Under the pieces are notes generated by a model. The model was not told where the DNA came from. It did not search any database and saw only the letters and a program-made list of their open reading frames with translations. From Ricinus communis (lineage: Eukaryota > Streptophyta > Magnoliopsida > Malpighiales > Euphorbiaceae): a stretch of 64,000 bases of DNA. Shown piece by piece: positions 38,139 through 50,100 of the stretch (the first letter of the stretch is position 1; every line of letters starts with the position of its first letter). The position numbers and the translations under genes were made by a program. Where the stretch lies: contig NC_063259.1 of NCBI RefSeq assembly GCF_019578655.1, positions 30,987,277 through 31,051,276 of the forward strand, in the 5' to 3' direction.

Positions 38139-41100
38139 TCATTGCCTCCTGTAAACATCAGAATCTTCAGTCTTGGCAAACCTTCCTCGGACCCTTGGTT
38201 GACTGTCTGCAAGAGCCTTCCTGCAAGCATACTGCAATGGACATAACACGAATTTACGTTCCAGTTTCCAGTGATCTATATTTCAATGCAAGTCAAAGAC
38301 AACAAATGACCAAATCTAGAAGCACGGTAGTTCAGTTATCGTGTTGATGCAGAAAATTAAATCTGCAAAAGCAGTAGAATTACTTTGTTACCTTAATTTT
38401 CCTGCCAAAATTCCTCTTTGTCTTCTTATTCCTGTACCTCGAAAGCTTTTCCATACGACCTTCGGCAATGCAGCTGCTGATAATTAATGGCCGGTCAAGG
38501 GAAGATTGGATGAGGCTCATATTTTCATTCCCAAGAGTCTGTCATAAAAACCCATTATCAATGACTCAGCCCCATCCTGTGGAAATGGCCAGAAGAATCT
38601 AAACAATTCTCAGTCCGCAGACTTCCATCACAAAGCCAATTCATGCTCTGTGTTCAATTGCATAGAAATGTTCCAGTAGAATCTGGTGGTTTATGCCAGA
38701 CAGACGGTAAAAGGAAAAGAGAAATATAATTGAAAATAAGAGCAACATATATTTCCTTTATAAGAAATTGATTTTGCTCTCCCCTGTAGTCTACGTTTTA
38801 ATTGGTACAAAAAAATCAATTGCCTTCATAGTGAAGTTGGAGAAACTAGGACGGAGTCAATTATCTTATCAACCAAAAGGTTTGTTTCTGTCCCCGAAAG
38901 ATTAATTTGAGGCAGAATGGGAGGTTCATCCTTTCATAACTCTGCCTTGAGAAATTCATAGCAGCAGCCTATTACAATCTGCTGAAGTTCTTTATCTAGA
39001 AGTATTTAGAAACATTTTTACCACTGCTAATCATTGCACACATAAAAGGATCTCCCTAACCCATCTAAAGAAATTCTAAACAAGAGCACAAACCAAACAA
39101 ATGGACAAAAAGGCACAAACTCCAAAGGTATAGAGAAATGAAATCAGGATAATAGTAGAAAAGGCAATAGAAAGTAATTCAGTCCAACCTTTATATCTCC
39201 CTCGCTGTATGCTCTTCTCATCCCATAAGCAGCTCCAAGATCCATTCCTGAAAATTCCAGAAAATTCGGCTTCACTGCAGCCCCATGCACCCACTCCAAG
39301 GAGCTCAAGCATCCTGAGCTGACACTTTTTGGTAATTGTGCATCAGAAAAGTAATTGTTCCCTTGAATCTGGTTTTCAACAGTCCTCACCACAGGAATCT
39401 TAATGTCCAGAATCTCTGAAACTGGTATTTCTATGTTTGCTTTTTCCATAAGGTCCTTCTTGCACTCATAGAAAACCTCACTCAGAAGTGGCTCAGTTTG
39501 GATTGATTCAATATCTGCCGCCTTCAGTCCTTGTGAGGAGATGACTTCTTCCCCGCATGAGATCATTGAAATGGCTGCTGTCATGGGATCAAGGCCAATA
39601 AGTGGCTCTTCAATGATAGGTTCTGGAGCCTTGAATAGATCCCCTTCTCCTCCCAGGTCATATTCTGATATAGTAGAGGTTGGAATCATGTTGCTCTGCA
39701 TTAAACAATAATGAAACCAGTAATTAACATTACATAAGAAAGTTAGTATGATATGACGTTGACTATAACTTCAACAACTAAGGTTAGCTGTCAGTGTGAG
39801 ATTCTTAAATAAGCTGTGACGAAGAGCTTAGTCACTGAGAACATATGTGGAGAATGGAAAGCGATGGCATGCAACGTTGCAGAGGTACAAGCTGTAAATA
39901 TATTCCTTACTCAAGACAACCTAAAAATTAAGACAGTGCCAGAGCAATGCAAAATTAACCTCTTTAATGGCCCAACGGCATCTAATCGTAGTCTGACATT
40001 ATACCTTATCAAGTGAAGTTAAATGAATGAATTAGCAAGCATATGTTAAAATCCAACCCACCAGCCACCAGACTCTTGGACAAAAAGCTTAACTTATATT
40101 CTTTCAATTTCACAATTCTACTTCTACCATGTATTCTTAGTTGATTAAGCTATTTTGTGAGTTCAATTCTATTATTAAGAGAATCATAGGTGATGGACAA
40201 TCTTTTTTATGATGCAGAATCAAGAACGACTGAGATTAGAAAACACACTCAACTCTGAACTGATGTCATCTTTGAGAAAAATGGCAGAATGAAGATACAA
40301 AATGTAACAACCAATATATAAGGAATCAAGTTCCTTTTAAGTTGGCCAAATAAAGATCAAGAAAAGGTTAAAGAGGATAATCTTATTACAAAAAAAATAC
40401 CCACTTTTAACAAAAGCATGGATCTAAAGCAACTCTAGAAATGGTAATTTTCTCTTTATTTCAGTTATTTTCCCAAGTTAGTTTCCCCACCCAAGATAAA
40501 AAGGGGAAGCAGAAAAACCCATAAAATACAAGTGGAGAATACTTTCTCTATTAAGCTTCCTCAACTTTTTCCTTCTTTTTGCCCTCAAAAAAATAAACAA
40601 GTACTTTTTATTATGTTATCAACTAGTGAGTGGGGTGGAAAAAAAAAAATAGACATAAAAGAAAACCCAAATATTGATTCACATCAAGCAATTGGAGGAA
40701 ATAGAGAAAAGCTAAAAGAACACGGAACTTGAGACAGTGCAATCATTTTCCTTTAAGAATACCTCTTTTTCTCTATGCCTTCCGGATCCAATAATGTAAA
40801 GAGCATCGGTTTTTTTCCATTTTAGACATTTGGTTTTTCAGGAGATGCTGAGAAACAAGATAACTGTGGGAAACCCAAATCAACTAAACATAAGCTTCCA
40901 AGTTTATACTTTTCCCACCATTTTCTAATCAATCAAACAGAGAGGTAGAGGATAGCAAATACAATCAAGGAGTCAAATTCCATGAAAACAAAAATAAATT
41001 AAGATCCAGACAATCTGAATTTTGACTTTCAATCAAAACTGTAACTAAAGAAACAAACAAGAAAAGATATTTGAGTTAGATTTTCACTGGAAATATAGAT

Positions 41101-41456
41101 ACTCTCGTCATTCTACCCCATTTTTCTCAAGAACCAAACAGATAGTAGAAAAAAAAAAAAAAACAATATTCGATTGCATAGAGACATAAATTGAAATCCC
41201 TTAAGTCTTAACTAGCCAAAACCCACTTCAAAATCCACTAAAGAAATGTAGATCAAGGAAACTAACAAAGAGAATAAGCAGAAAGTATAAAGAAAAGGCA
41301 TATCGCATGCACACAAGCATAGATATAGAGAAAGAGCAGAGTAAAGAGTACCATTAAAGCATTGGTCTTTTGGTAGTTGTAATACTCTTCAAGTTGCTGA
41401 ATATCAGGAGAGAAATTCTGTAAATAGGGAAACAGAAGTCCACTATCTGCATACAT
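38139..41456 (-). CDS. CCT-motif family protein (At5g53420-like)
   Basis: This is a nuclear transcription regulator of the plant CCT-motif family. Four exons join in phase: 41352-41456, 39189-39695, 38392-38538 and 38139-38231, giving 283 aa. The N-terminus (MYADSGLLFPYLQNFSPDIQ) and an acidic middle rich in Glu, Ile and Ser are typical of the subfamily. The C-terminal CCT motif is split by the last intron: it starts at about residue 228 (EGRMEKLSRYRNKKTKRNFG) and continues YACRKALADSQPRVRGRFAK, with the conserved basic residues present. The protein lacks B-box fingers and a receiver domain. The first intron (1.66 kb) is long and may hold regulatory sites. The gene lies next to ATX5, as I recall for Arabidopsis, and on the same strand. 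Confidence 0.93.
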
Positions 41457-41685
41457 TTCTATAAGATGATAGCAATCACTCGGTTTTCCGAGAACCCAGA
41501 GAGAATCTGATGTTGTTTATGAGAAACAGAGAAATGACCTCTTGAGAAACAAGAGCAAAAACAGAGCATAAGCAACACTCAAAAAAAAAAAAGAGCAGAG
41601 CAGCCAAAATGCAAGCAAATGGGCAGTAGTACTACTATCTTAGGCCTTTGAATTGATTTAATATGGGACTTGAGAGGAAAGAGAA

Positions 41686-41697
41686 TTTATATATATA
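41686..41697 (-). promoter_or_regulatory. Putative TATA box of the CCT gene
   Basis: On the minus strand TATATATAAATTC lies about 230 bases upstream of the ATG at 41456. It would place transcription start near 41660 and give a ~200-base 5' UTR. It is based on the motif only, in AT-rich DNA. Confidence 0.35.
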
Positions 41698-41699
41698 AT

Positions 41700-44600
41700 A
41701 ATCAGGGGTTTTAATTATTAAAATTAAAATGAGATGATGTAATAATATTAGGTTCATAATAAGGACAAAGTGTAAAAGGACACAGTGATATTGTTCCCAT
41801 GCCTCATACTATCATGCACTTTTGTTTTCCAAAACCTTTATTTAATAATTATTTTTTTTCACTTTATAAATATATGAAACAATTACATATTAAAGATTAT
41901 AAAAGTAAGAAATGAAGGTCAAGATTTATTCAGTTGAGGTCCAATGACAATGCTATAAGTAAAGTACTATAAACAAACTACAATTAACAATTTAAAAATG
42001 TAATAAATAGAATTTTATTATGTGATTAGTATATAAATTTAAGAAAATGAAATCAAAGCACTATTCAAATTAAAATGTGCATCTATTATCAAATCATGTG
42101 TGCTAATATTGATGTTTATGTATAGTGTGGGAAAGTGAAGGTTCAGTAATGATATGAAATGGGGAATTGAAAAGGTGAAATGCACCCACCCAATTGTGAG
42201 TGCATTTGTGTTTGTGGGCTAGACAGTGATCATCATCATTCATCACACACCATTCACTATATCTATCTCTATCTCATGTCAGAATTTGGGTCCCACTCAG
42301 CCATTCTCCGATGCGCGTTCTCACACGCTTTTCACGTGCTTCCCTTCCTGTTCTTGGATTCTCTTTTGGTTTGGCAATTTGCTTGCACCCATACCATAAC
42401 CAGCTAAAGCTACATTTACTACTGGACAATTTTCAATCTCAAACTATTTTCTTCCGTACAGTTTCACCCCATTCGTTTAGAATTATCTTTTTACTAAGCC
42501 GTTTTTCGAAAACTAGTTTTGTGAAAATAGATATTCTTTTAATTATTTATTTACTGAAAACCGTTTTAACATTTTTAAGTATATAATAATCTCTGGATAT
42601 CTTATATAATCTGAATGGAATAGACGAAAACATTAGCTATAGGAATCCAATTTTTGTGGTTGGATCTCGGGAAAATGTTAAAAACAAGGAGCATAATGCT
42701 TTTGTAGACTATTGCTTAGTAGGGTTTCTCAGCTCACGGAATCTCTGGAGTCAACTTTGATCCTTACCAAAAGAGGCAAAGCACAAGTCGACTTGGTTTA
42801 CACAACCTGGTGCCTCGCCGCATGTAATTTTGAATTTTCCTTGGAAAGAAGCTGCTGCCTGCCGCATGTTCTAATGATATCAGTTTTATTTGTCTGTTTG
42901 CATATTTACATGAATGTGTCTCAGTAAAACAAAACCTCTTATCATTTAAATCATGTTAAGAAATAGTTGTAATCTTGTTCTTTTAGTAAACCTTGGTTTA
43001 ATGTCTGCTCCACTAGTTGAACCTATAATAATTATCACTTGAATAAGTTCTGATCCATTGAATGAATATTAAATGCAGTAATATTTCCATGGTGATATAA
43101 TTAAGAGTTGGAATGTAATAACAAAGAAGACAAAATCATAAGAAATATTTATTAAAAAAAAAAAAGCATAATAATAAACCACTATATGAGCCGCCATTTC
43201 TCTCAATATTTTTTGTTAAAGAAAATTTCCTGGTGCCAGTGCAAATCAAATCATGTATTTATAAGAATATTTTTATGTTATAAAATATATTGACTTAGTA
43301 ACGTTAAATATATTTAAAAATTATATTTTGTTAGATTTTAGTTTATCTATAACTAATTCCACACAAATTTAATTATATAGAATATTAAATTAATTTTTAC
43401 TCCATTTAAACATATAAATTTTAAATTTATAAATAAATTTTATTAATTTTTTAAATTTCAACCAAATATTAAATTATAAATTAGAGTTGAAATTGAACGC
43501 AGGAAATTGGAATTTGTTTTGGACTGTGGCCAATAACACAGGAAGAAAGAGCTCATGATCATAAATAGGGGCAACCGCTTCTATAATGACTATCCCGAGT
43601 ATACTTCAATGCAGCTAAGGAAAGGTACTTTTCATCCTAAAAAATGAACAGGGGCATGCACTCGTCCAATATAACCATTACTGATACAATAGCCATAGCC
43701 AGAGAAAAGCACAAGCTAATTCTGCTGCTGTGTTTGCATGGAAAGTTCCAAGAAATTATTTAACTCATACAAATTAATAAAAGAAAAACTATATACTAAT
43801 TAGCTTATGAGACATAGAAATGAAAGTATCAAAGGTCCCCACTCCCACTGCATCTGGCCTCTTTACATCTTCTGCGAAAACCCACAAAAAAGAATGCGTC
43901 ATGGGAGTGGTAAGCCATGAATATGGAAAAGATTTCTCTAAAATTTAATTTTCTTATTGAAAAGCAGAGGAAAAGGAGGAAGAAACAATTAATGTGCATG
44001 CAATAAAATATTAGCTGTAAAAGAAAGCAAGAGGAGAGATAGAGATTCTGTCTTCTGTCTTCCAATTTGTTGAAAATTATTCAAATTCTCTTTCAATGTG
44101 GTGAGCCCTATTCCTCCACATTGCATTATTTCGGTTTTATTTTTGCAATTTTCAGATTTCATAAAGAAAAAAGGAAGTTGTCAACCTAACATTTTTGTCG
44201 TCTTCTCGAAACTCAAAGCATAAAAGTTATGGAGAATAAGTGTTGAAGAAGAAATGAAATGGAAACGTGAAAGTAGAATTGTCGAATTTTCTAGTTTAAC
44301 TTCCTATTACTTAATCATATATAATTTCATCCATGCAAGAATCTCTTATAAAATTTTTAACCTTCTTCCCTTTTCAATATAAATATTATTTGGAATAAAC
44401 ATTTTAAAAAAAGTACTGTATAATTTTTACTGTTATATACTTTTATGTTTGTGACTTTTTTCAGAAAAAATTAAATATATAATTATAGATCATAATAAGA
44501 AATAAAAATCTTACTTATAAAAATATTAATTTATAAAATTTTAGTTATATTCACTCTAATCAGCTATCATTATTATGTTCCGTAAATTTAATAATATGAG

Positions 44601-45400
44601 TTTAAAGCTAAAAAAACTCTTTATTCTATTATTTAACTGTTAAGGTATAAATCATATTATTAAACAAGATAAATATGATAATTATGGGTGGTCGAAACAA
44701 AAATAGTTATTTTTTTAATTAATAATAAAATACTCATCTCTATCTCACTTTTTAACTGCATTTTTTTTTTTCTAAAAAATTATAAAATAATAAAATTATG
44801 ATATATATTTTTTTATAATTTACTCAAATTGAAATATAAAGATATTATATGACTAAATTTATGTATATAAAAATTTTAGTCATAATATGAGCTGTGAATT
44901 TTGATTATTAATGGTATGACAAATATTCTTTTTTCTACCACGCCAAGTTAATATGAAATTGAAGCTTATTGGTTGTGAGTTGCGACAACAATGTGAGATG
45001 AGAGGTGGTGCCAATTTTGTCCGTTTGTGGTAACGTTAAGACCAAGTATTCTTTTTAGAAAATATATTATGATGTGTTTATATACAAAATAATTTAATAA
45101 TATTTTCTAATTAAAATGATTTTTTTCTTTTTCTTAAACACCTCCCACTCTATCTCGATATATTTATATTTCTAAATTTTAATATATTTAAAATTTTGAA
45201 TTTAGTGTAATATTTAATTTGATTTAGTTTAATAAATATTTTATAATATACAATATTTTTAATATAATATAAATATATTTATAAAATATATAGATATATT
45301 AAAAGAATAAAAATTTTATAAAAAATAAATTTAAATATCTATTAAAATAAGACTATTATTTGTACTTAGTAGCAAACATTTTGGTATGAAATCTTAAAAT
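41700..45400. other. AT-rich gene-poor region (left part)
   Basis: No supported gene. Open stretches on both strands (for example 42180-42586 plus and 43829-44065 minus) have no recognisable domain. Two less AT-rich islands, about 42650-42930 and 43500-44080, stand out but could not be identified. Confidence 0.45.
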
Positions 45401-45615
45401 TATGACGTCAGATCATCAAAAGCTTATAGAAGGTCATCGTTGTCCTGTGCAGAAAACTCCATTTCCATGCCGCATACACAAATGTGAAAGCAAAATTAGA
45501 AACAGTGAGATCGCATCATTTTCGCAAGTGTTAGTATAATTATAAGTTAGGTCAAATAAGTTTCCAGTTTAGAAGAAAGTTCATGGGAAGGAATATGGAG
45601 TTTTGGCTGTAAAGT

Positions 45616-45825
45616 ATGAAAAGGGGAAAAGGAATTTCAACCCAGATGCCCAATCAGACAACACTGAATACCCTTTTCTTCTTACTTTTATTTTCTCAAC
45701 TACTGAATTGTGAACAATCTACACTTTGGGACAGCAGATCAGCCGGTTCATCAAAGGAAAAGAATAAAAGTGGAGAAAACCTTAAAATTGCCCCATTAGG
45801 AAATAACAATAATAAAATTTTATAA
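45616..45825 (+). CDS. Possible small secreted peptide precursor
   Basis: A 69-codon frame has ATGs at 45616 and 45646. From the second ATG the product has a short polar start (MPNQTTLNT) and a hydrophobic core (LFFLLLFSQLLNC). A hydrophilic Ser/Lys/Asn-rich tail of about 45 residues follows, with no further cysteines. This is the layout of a secreted signalling-peptide precursor (signal peptide plus short tail). The C-terminus (IAPLGNNNNKIL) does not match CLE, IDA, PSK, CEP or RALF motifs that I know. A coding role is inferred from the layout only; chance cannot be excluded. Confidence 0.25.
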   Translation: MKRGKGISTQMPNQTTLNTLFFLLLFSQLLNCEQSTLWDSRSAGSSKEKNKSGENLKIAPLGNNNNKIL

Positions 45826-45974
45826 ATATTAAAAAGCTAACTTAATTGATAATAGCGTTTATTTGTAGAAATAAAAAGTCTTAAATTTAATCATCTCAGT
45901 GAAAATTAGAGTTTTATTTAAATTAAATTATTAATTTAAACGTACAATTTTTTATTATTTTTAATATTATGAGT

Positions 45975-46060
45975 GTATAGGGCGATAGTTGGTGGATAAA
46001 AGCACAGTTAAAATAGTTTAAGATATAAATTCAAATACGAATTTCCTCCTCATAATTTCA
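45975..46060 (+). repeat. Possible tRNA-derived SINE remnant
   Basis: The segment has an A-box-like TAGTTGGTGGATAAAAGC followed about 35 bases later by a weak B-box-like AAATTCAAATAC. The spacing and order fit a decayed tRNA-derived SINE head. The match is poor. Confidence 0.15.
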
Positions 46061-46279
46061 ATATAAAACACTCATCATTACATTCTTATTAATTGAATTT
46101 TTATGCATGAAATATTTCGAGTGATTTAGCCATTCTGGAAAAAAGAGAAAAAGAAACAAAAAGCAGATAAAGTTCATACCCAAACGTCTATGTCATGGAG
46201 AGCAAGATCGGACCAATACTGGGATCACACGCGGTGCATTGCTATTTGTACACTTGGCCGGCGAAAATTGTTAGTGGGT

Positions 46280-46302
46280 TTTTTTTTTTTTTTTTTTTTT
46301 TT
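46280..46302. repeat. Poly(T) tract
   Basis: An almost uninterrupted run of about 23 T residues lies in the gene-poor region. Confidence 0.9.
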
Positions 46303-47039
46303 AATACAGACAAGGAATTGAAGTTGTCTTCCTTAGATTGCACATTGCATTGCATGACCACTTCGTTGGGTCGGTAATGTTCATAATTTCAAAGAAAAAG
46401 AAAAGAAATGTGAATATTAGTGGGGGATTTCTTAATTAAAGGCTCATAATTTAAGTGGGTTTAACTATTTTCTTCATAGTTTTTGGTATGCTTTTTGTTC
46501 ATGTTATTTGCAATTCCAGCGATTTCCTGAATAATGACAATGTGTCGGCCCATCCCTTTTATTTATTTTATTTTTTTCTGTTTTAGGAAACAAAAAAGAA
46601 TTTGCTGACTTAAAATTACTAATTGCTTGAAGAAAAAGACTGTTAAATAGAGAAGGTGAAACGAATCAAGTCATTTTCTTATGTGGATTAAGGCATTTCT
46701 CAGAGTCAAGTTATAAGCATTTTGATTTCATTGAGGATGTTGAATTTTATTAACACATAATAAGAAAATCTTAACTATCATAATTACTCGTAATATTCTA
46801 TTTTATTATTTTAAAAATATAAAATTGAAAAGATATTTATTGTAAATCTGTAAAAAAAAGTTTGAAAAATAATAGATATGGCTTTTATAATAGTAAATTT
46901 TAAAAAATTATCGCGGCGACTGCATCGAATAATTGAAGTAGAATGGGAAAAAGAGAGGAATAAGAATATGAAACTCATAGCAAGTTGTTATCATCTACTC
47001 AAAGAAATTTAATTTAGATGTTGATAAAATTGAAAAAGA

Positions 47040-47058
47040 GGGTTAGGGTTAGGGTTAG
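47040..47058 (+). repeat. Interstitial telomere-like repeat (GGGTTA)3
   Basis: Three GGGTTA units are joined head to tail. A separate two-unit TTTAGGG stretch lies at 50181-50196. Confidence 0.85.
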
Positions 47059-47147
47059 AGAAAGACAAGAAAGCAAAATGAAAGAGATTGGATGAAAGAA
47101 AAACAGCTGTAGGGGATTGTCATATTATATAAAAGGAAAATGGGAAA

Positions 47148-47177
47148 TATATATAATATATAATATATAATATATAA
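47148..47177. repeat. (TATAATA)n AT microsatellite
   Basis: A short array of ATATATAAT-type units lies in gene-poor DNA. Confidence 0.8.
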
Positions 47178-47199
47178 TTGCAATTCTCCTCTCCTTAGG

Positions 47200-50100
47200 C
47201 AGGGCCCATATACTTAGAAGCCACTTTTTGGATTCTTTTAGATGTTAACATGAGAGTAGCTTCTAATTAACTGGTTGACAGTGACAAAAGTTAAATTCTA
47301 CTCCTCCCTATTTTACTATTTTACCTTTTCGTTTTATTTAAAATTGTTTTAATAAATTAATCACTCAAATTTAACAAATTAAAAATAAAAAGAAATGTCT
47401 GAATTTCTCATGGCGTTCATTAACTGGAGATGAATCCATGTTTTTGTTCTGAATGATATCTGAAATGAATCTCCTTTTAATTTCTGTTGATGGAACTTCC
47501 CTTTTTGGAGTATGATTTCAGAGCATTAGGCACTGCTAAAACTAGCGTAGCAAGTTCCCTAGAAAAAAAAACAAAAAGAAGAAAAAAGAAAGTATTTTAT
47601 TGTATATACAGAGGCCTGAGCCATTAAATCACCTTGAATCGATTGCCAAATTCCACCAATAAAACTTTCTCTACTTCACATCATCATATCAAATGCATTT
47701 CCACAAATGCAATTTGGGAATATGGACAAGACTTTTGATTCGAACTTGTGCTTCAAATCATGTCTGCATTTTTATTATTTACTGTATAATTACCATAAAT
47801 CAGTATTCAAAACAAAAGAAAAAATTTACATAAATTTGTTAATATGTTTCTCAAAATTGCCGCACAACTGATGAGCTTAGCTTGTTTTAATGGTGGGAGC
47901 TAATGATTGTTTCTCAAAAATATTTTTAAGCTTCCTAAACACAAAGAGAAGTTCCATAATTTATCAGGCCAGAAATGGATTTAATGTTCAATAGGATGTG
48001 AATGGCTTAGTGGAGGAACAAAGGTTTGTGATTTGACCCATCACATTTGGACAAAACATTTTATATATTTTCCCATTTTATCTCCATTGTCTGCTTCCTG
48101 CATTGTCAAAAGGTAGAATTAAAACTGATTTGTCTTCTTGCAATTAGGAACCCATTGTGGAATATTTATTACTACAATTTTCTCAAGTTTGTACCACTTT
48201 CTTTCTTCAATTTTTAGTAGGAATTGATTACTAGAGGCGGCCAAGCCCCTCCCTCTTAACCCTTTTGGCACTATTGATATCAGCTATAGTGCCTTTTGTT
48301 TCACTAATAATAACAAGATTTCACTTTTCCGATTTCGGGAGTTTGATCCTCGTATCAGAAAAACAAAAAAGAAAATATAAAAATGTGATCCTGAAACCAA
48401 TCCCTAGTCTTTTGAGTCGAAATACTTAACAACCGCGAGACTGGTCTTAAAAGAAAATCAGGGTTCATGTAGAGGTGAATTGCATGAGGATCCACTTTTT
48501 GTTGAAAAGGGGAAATAAAAGTTGAAGGCCAGGTGAGGACCCGGAGAATTTCCACATTACCAAGTGGCACTCAACTTGGACACAATAATTTTGACAATAT
48601 GCATAAACACCCAAAAAAGAAAACATAGAATAAATAATAAAATTGAATTGTATCATTGCTACTAAAAGGCCTCTTGTTTTTTGGCATTGGCATAAGCCAA
48701 GACTTCGCCTGGCGACAGAGTTGTGCTGGACAATGCGCATAAATGAAGCCCAGGAAACCAAAAAAAGCAACTTTGATTTCTGTGAAATGACAAGTGTCCT
48801 TTCGTGCCACGTTTCGAGCTCAGTTTTAACTTTCAATTACTCTTTGAATGTGATACCTCAAATTCATTATCATACAAACTTGATGTTTGAGTCGTGCTTA
48901 ATAGTCTTAGTAACCATTATCATACTCTACGAAGTAATACAGTACGTGTCAGAATATAAATAATATGAGAAAGAAAGAAGATAATTCTAATACAAGATAC
49001 AAAGATTGTTGACTGTTGATCTGCTAAATTGAACTTACTAAGGCATAATACACATCTGATAAAATTTGAAGTGTTAGCAACTGATTATATTCAGGACAAA
49101 AACTTTAATGAAATGAGAATGCATTAATGAAACAGTAGGAACATAGGAGTGGTAATCCATGTTGAGTACCTTTCATGAAAATTATAGACAATGGAAAATT
49201 GACATTGGGTGTGTGAAAAAGAAAGCAAGTTCTAGAATCCAGGAGGTGTAGCAGTAGTAGTGTCCATTATTATTAATTTAATAATGCTCACAACAAGGGA
49301 CAGCTTTACTATCTTCCAAGAACAGTTTTTTATACTATAGACGTGCTAATCGTACTACAAAAGTAATCAAATTATTTGTGAAATTACATTGGGACATCCA
49401 GTAGAATACGAACTGTCGTTTTCAGATTCTTAATAATTTTTGCAACACCTGATTGTTGAATGTAGCAATTCATGGTAACAAATAATTAAGACACCAGTGG
49501 CCTATTATCACTCATATACAACTTGAGTATCAGTTGATCAGAGGGCTACCCATTTGCACTTCTTTGGCAGTTTCTCCAAAGAAGAGACTTGAAAATGATG
49601 CCATCTTAAATAATATAGTATTAATTGGATAGACTTAATCAACTTGGATATTAGTTTTCCTATTTCTCATTGTGAGAGGCAAGACCTGCCTCTACATGAT
49701 TTGATTTTGGTCCATTCATTTCTTCTTTAGATATTCTCCAATCAATAAATAAAAGTAGGTATCAATATCAATTGGGAGGAAAATATAATATTAAATATTC
49801 AAATACATATTTTCTTAATTTGAATTTTTTTAATGATATATCAACTTCAGTAAAAATATATTCATCGCATTTTTTATAATATATTTACACGACTTAGAGA
49901 TCAGAGGCCGGTTTTATCATTAAAGCAAGTTCTATAAATAATTTGTAGCCTTACCATTCTAAGATAACAGTATTACAACTCTTTAAATACTTATTTTAAA
50001 TTTAAATATTTACTGATTTAAACATCTAAGTGGAAAAAGAAATTATCAGACCCTAGCTGTAGTAGAAACAGACAACTACGATCAATTTTCATATAGTTAT

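Noticed and set aside
42712..42927. 71-codon plus-strand frame and RC text resembling the end of an RNase T2
   Set aside because: The similarity is limited to a few residues and no upstream catalytic segment is present.
43829..44065. 78-codon minus-strand frame with hydrophobic start and basic Cys-containing end
   Set aside because: The hydrophobic part is too long and irregular for a signal peptide, and the end matches no peptide family.
48465..48963. Overlapping open stretches on both strands (123 and 106 codons)
   Set aside because: Neither shows a domain, signal peptide or repeat, and composition does not favour one strand.
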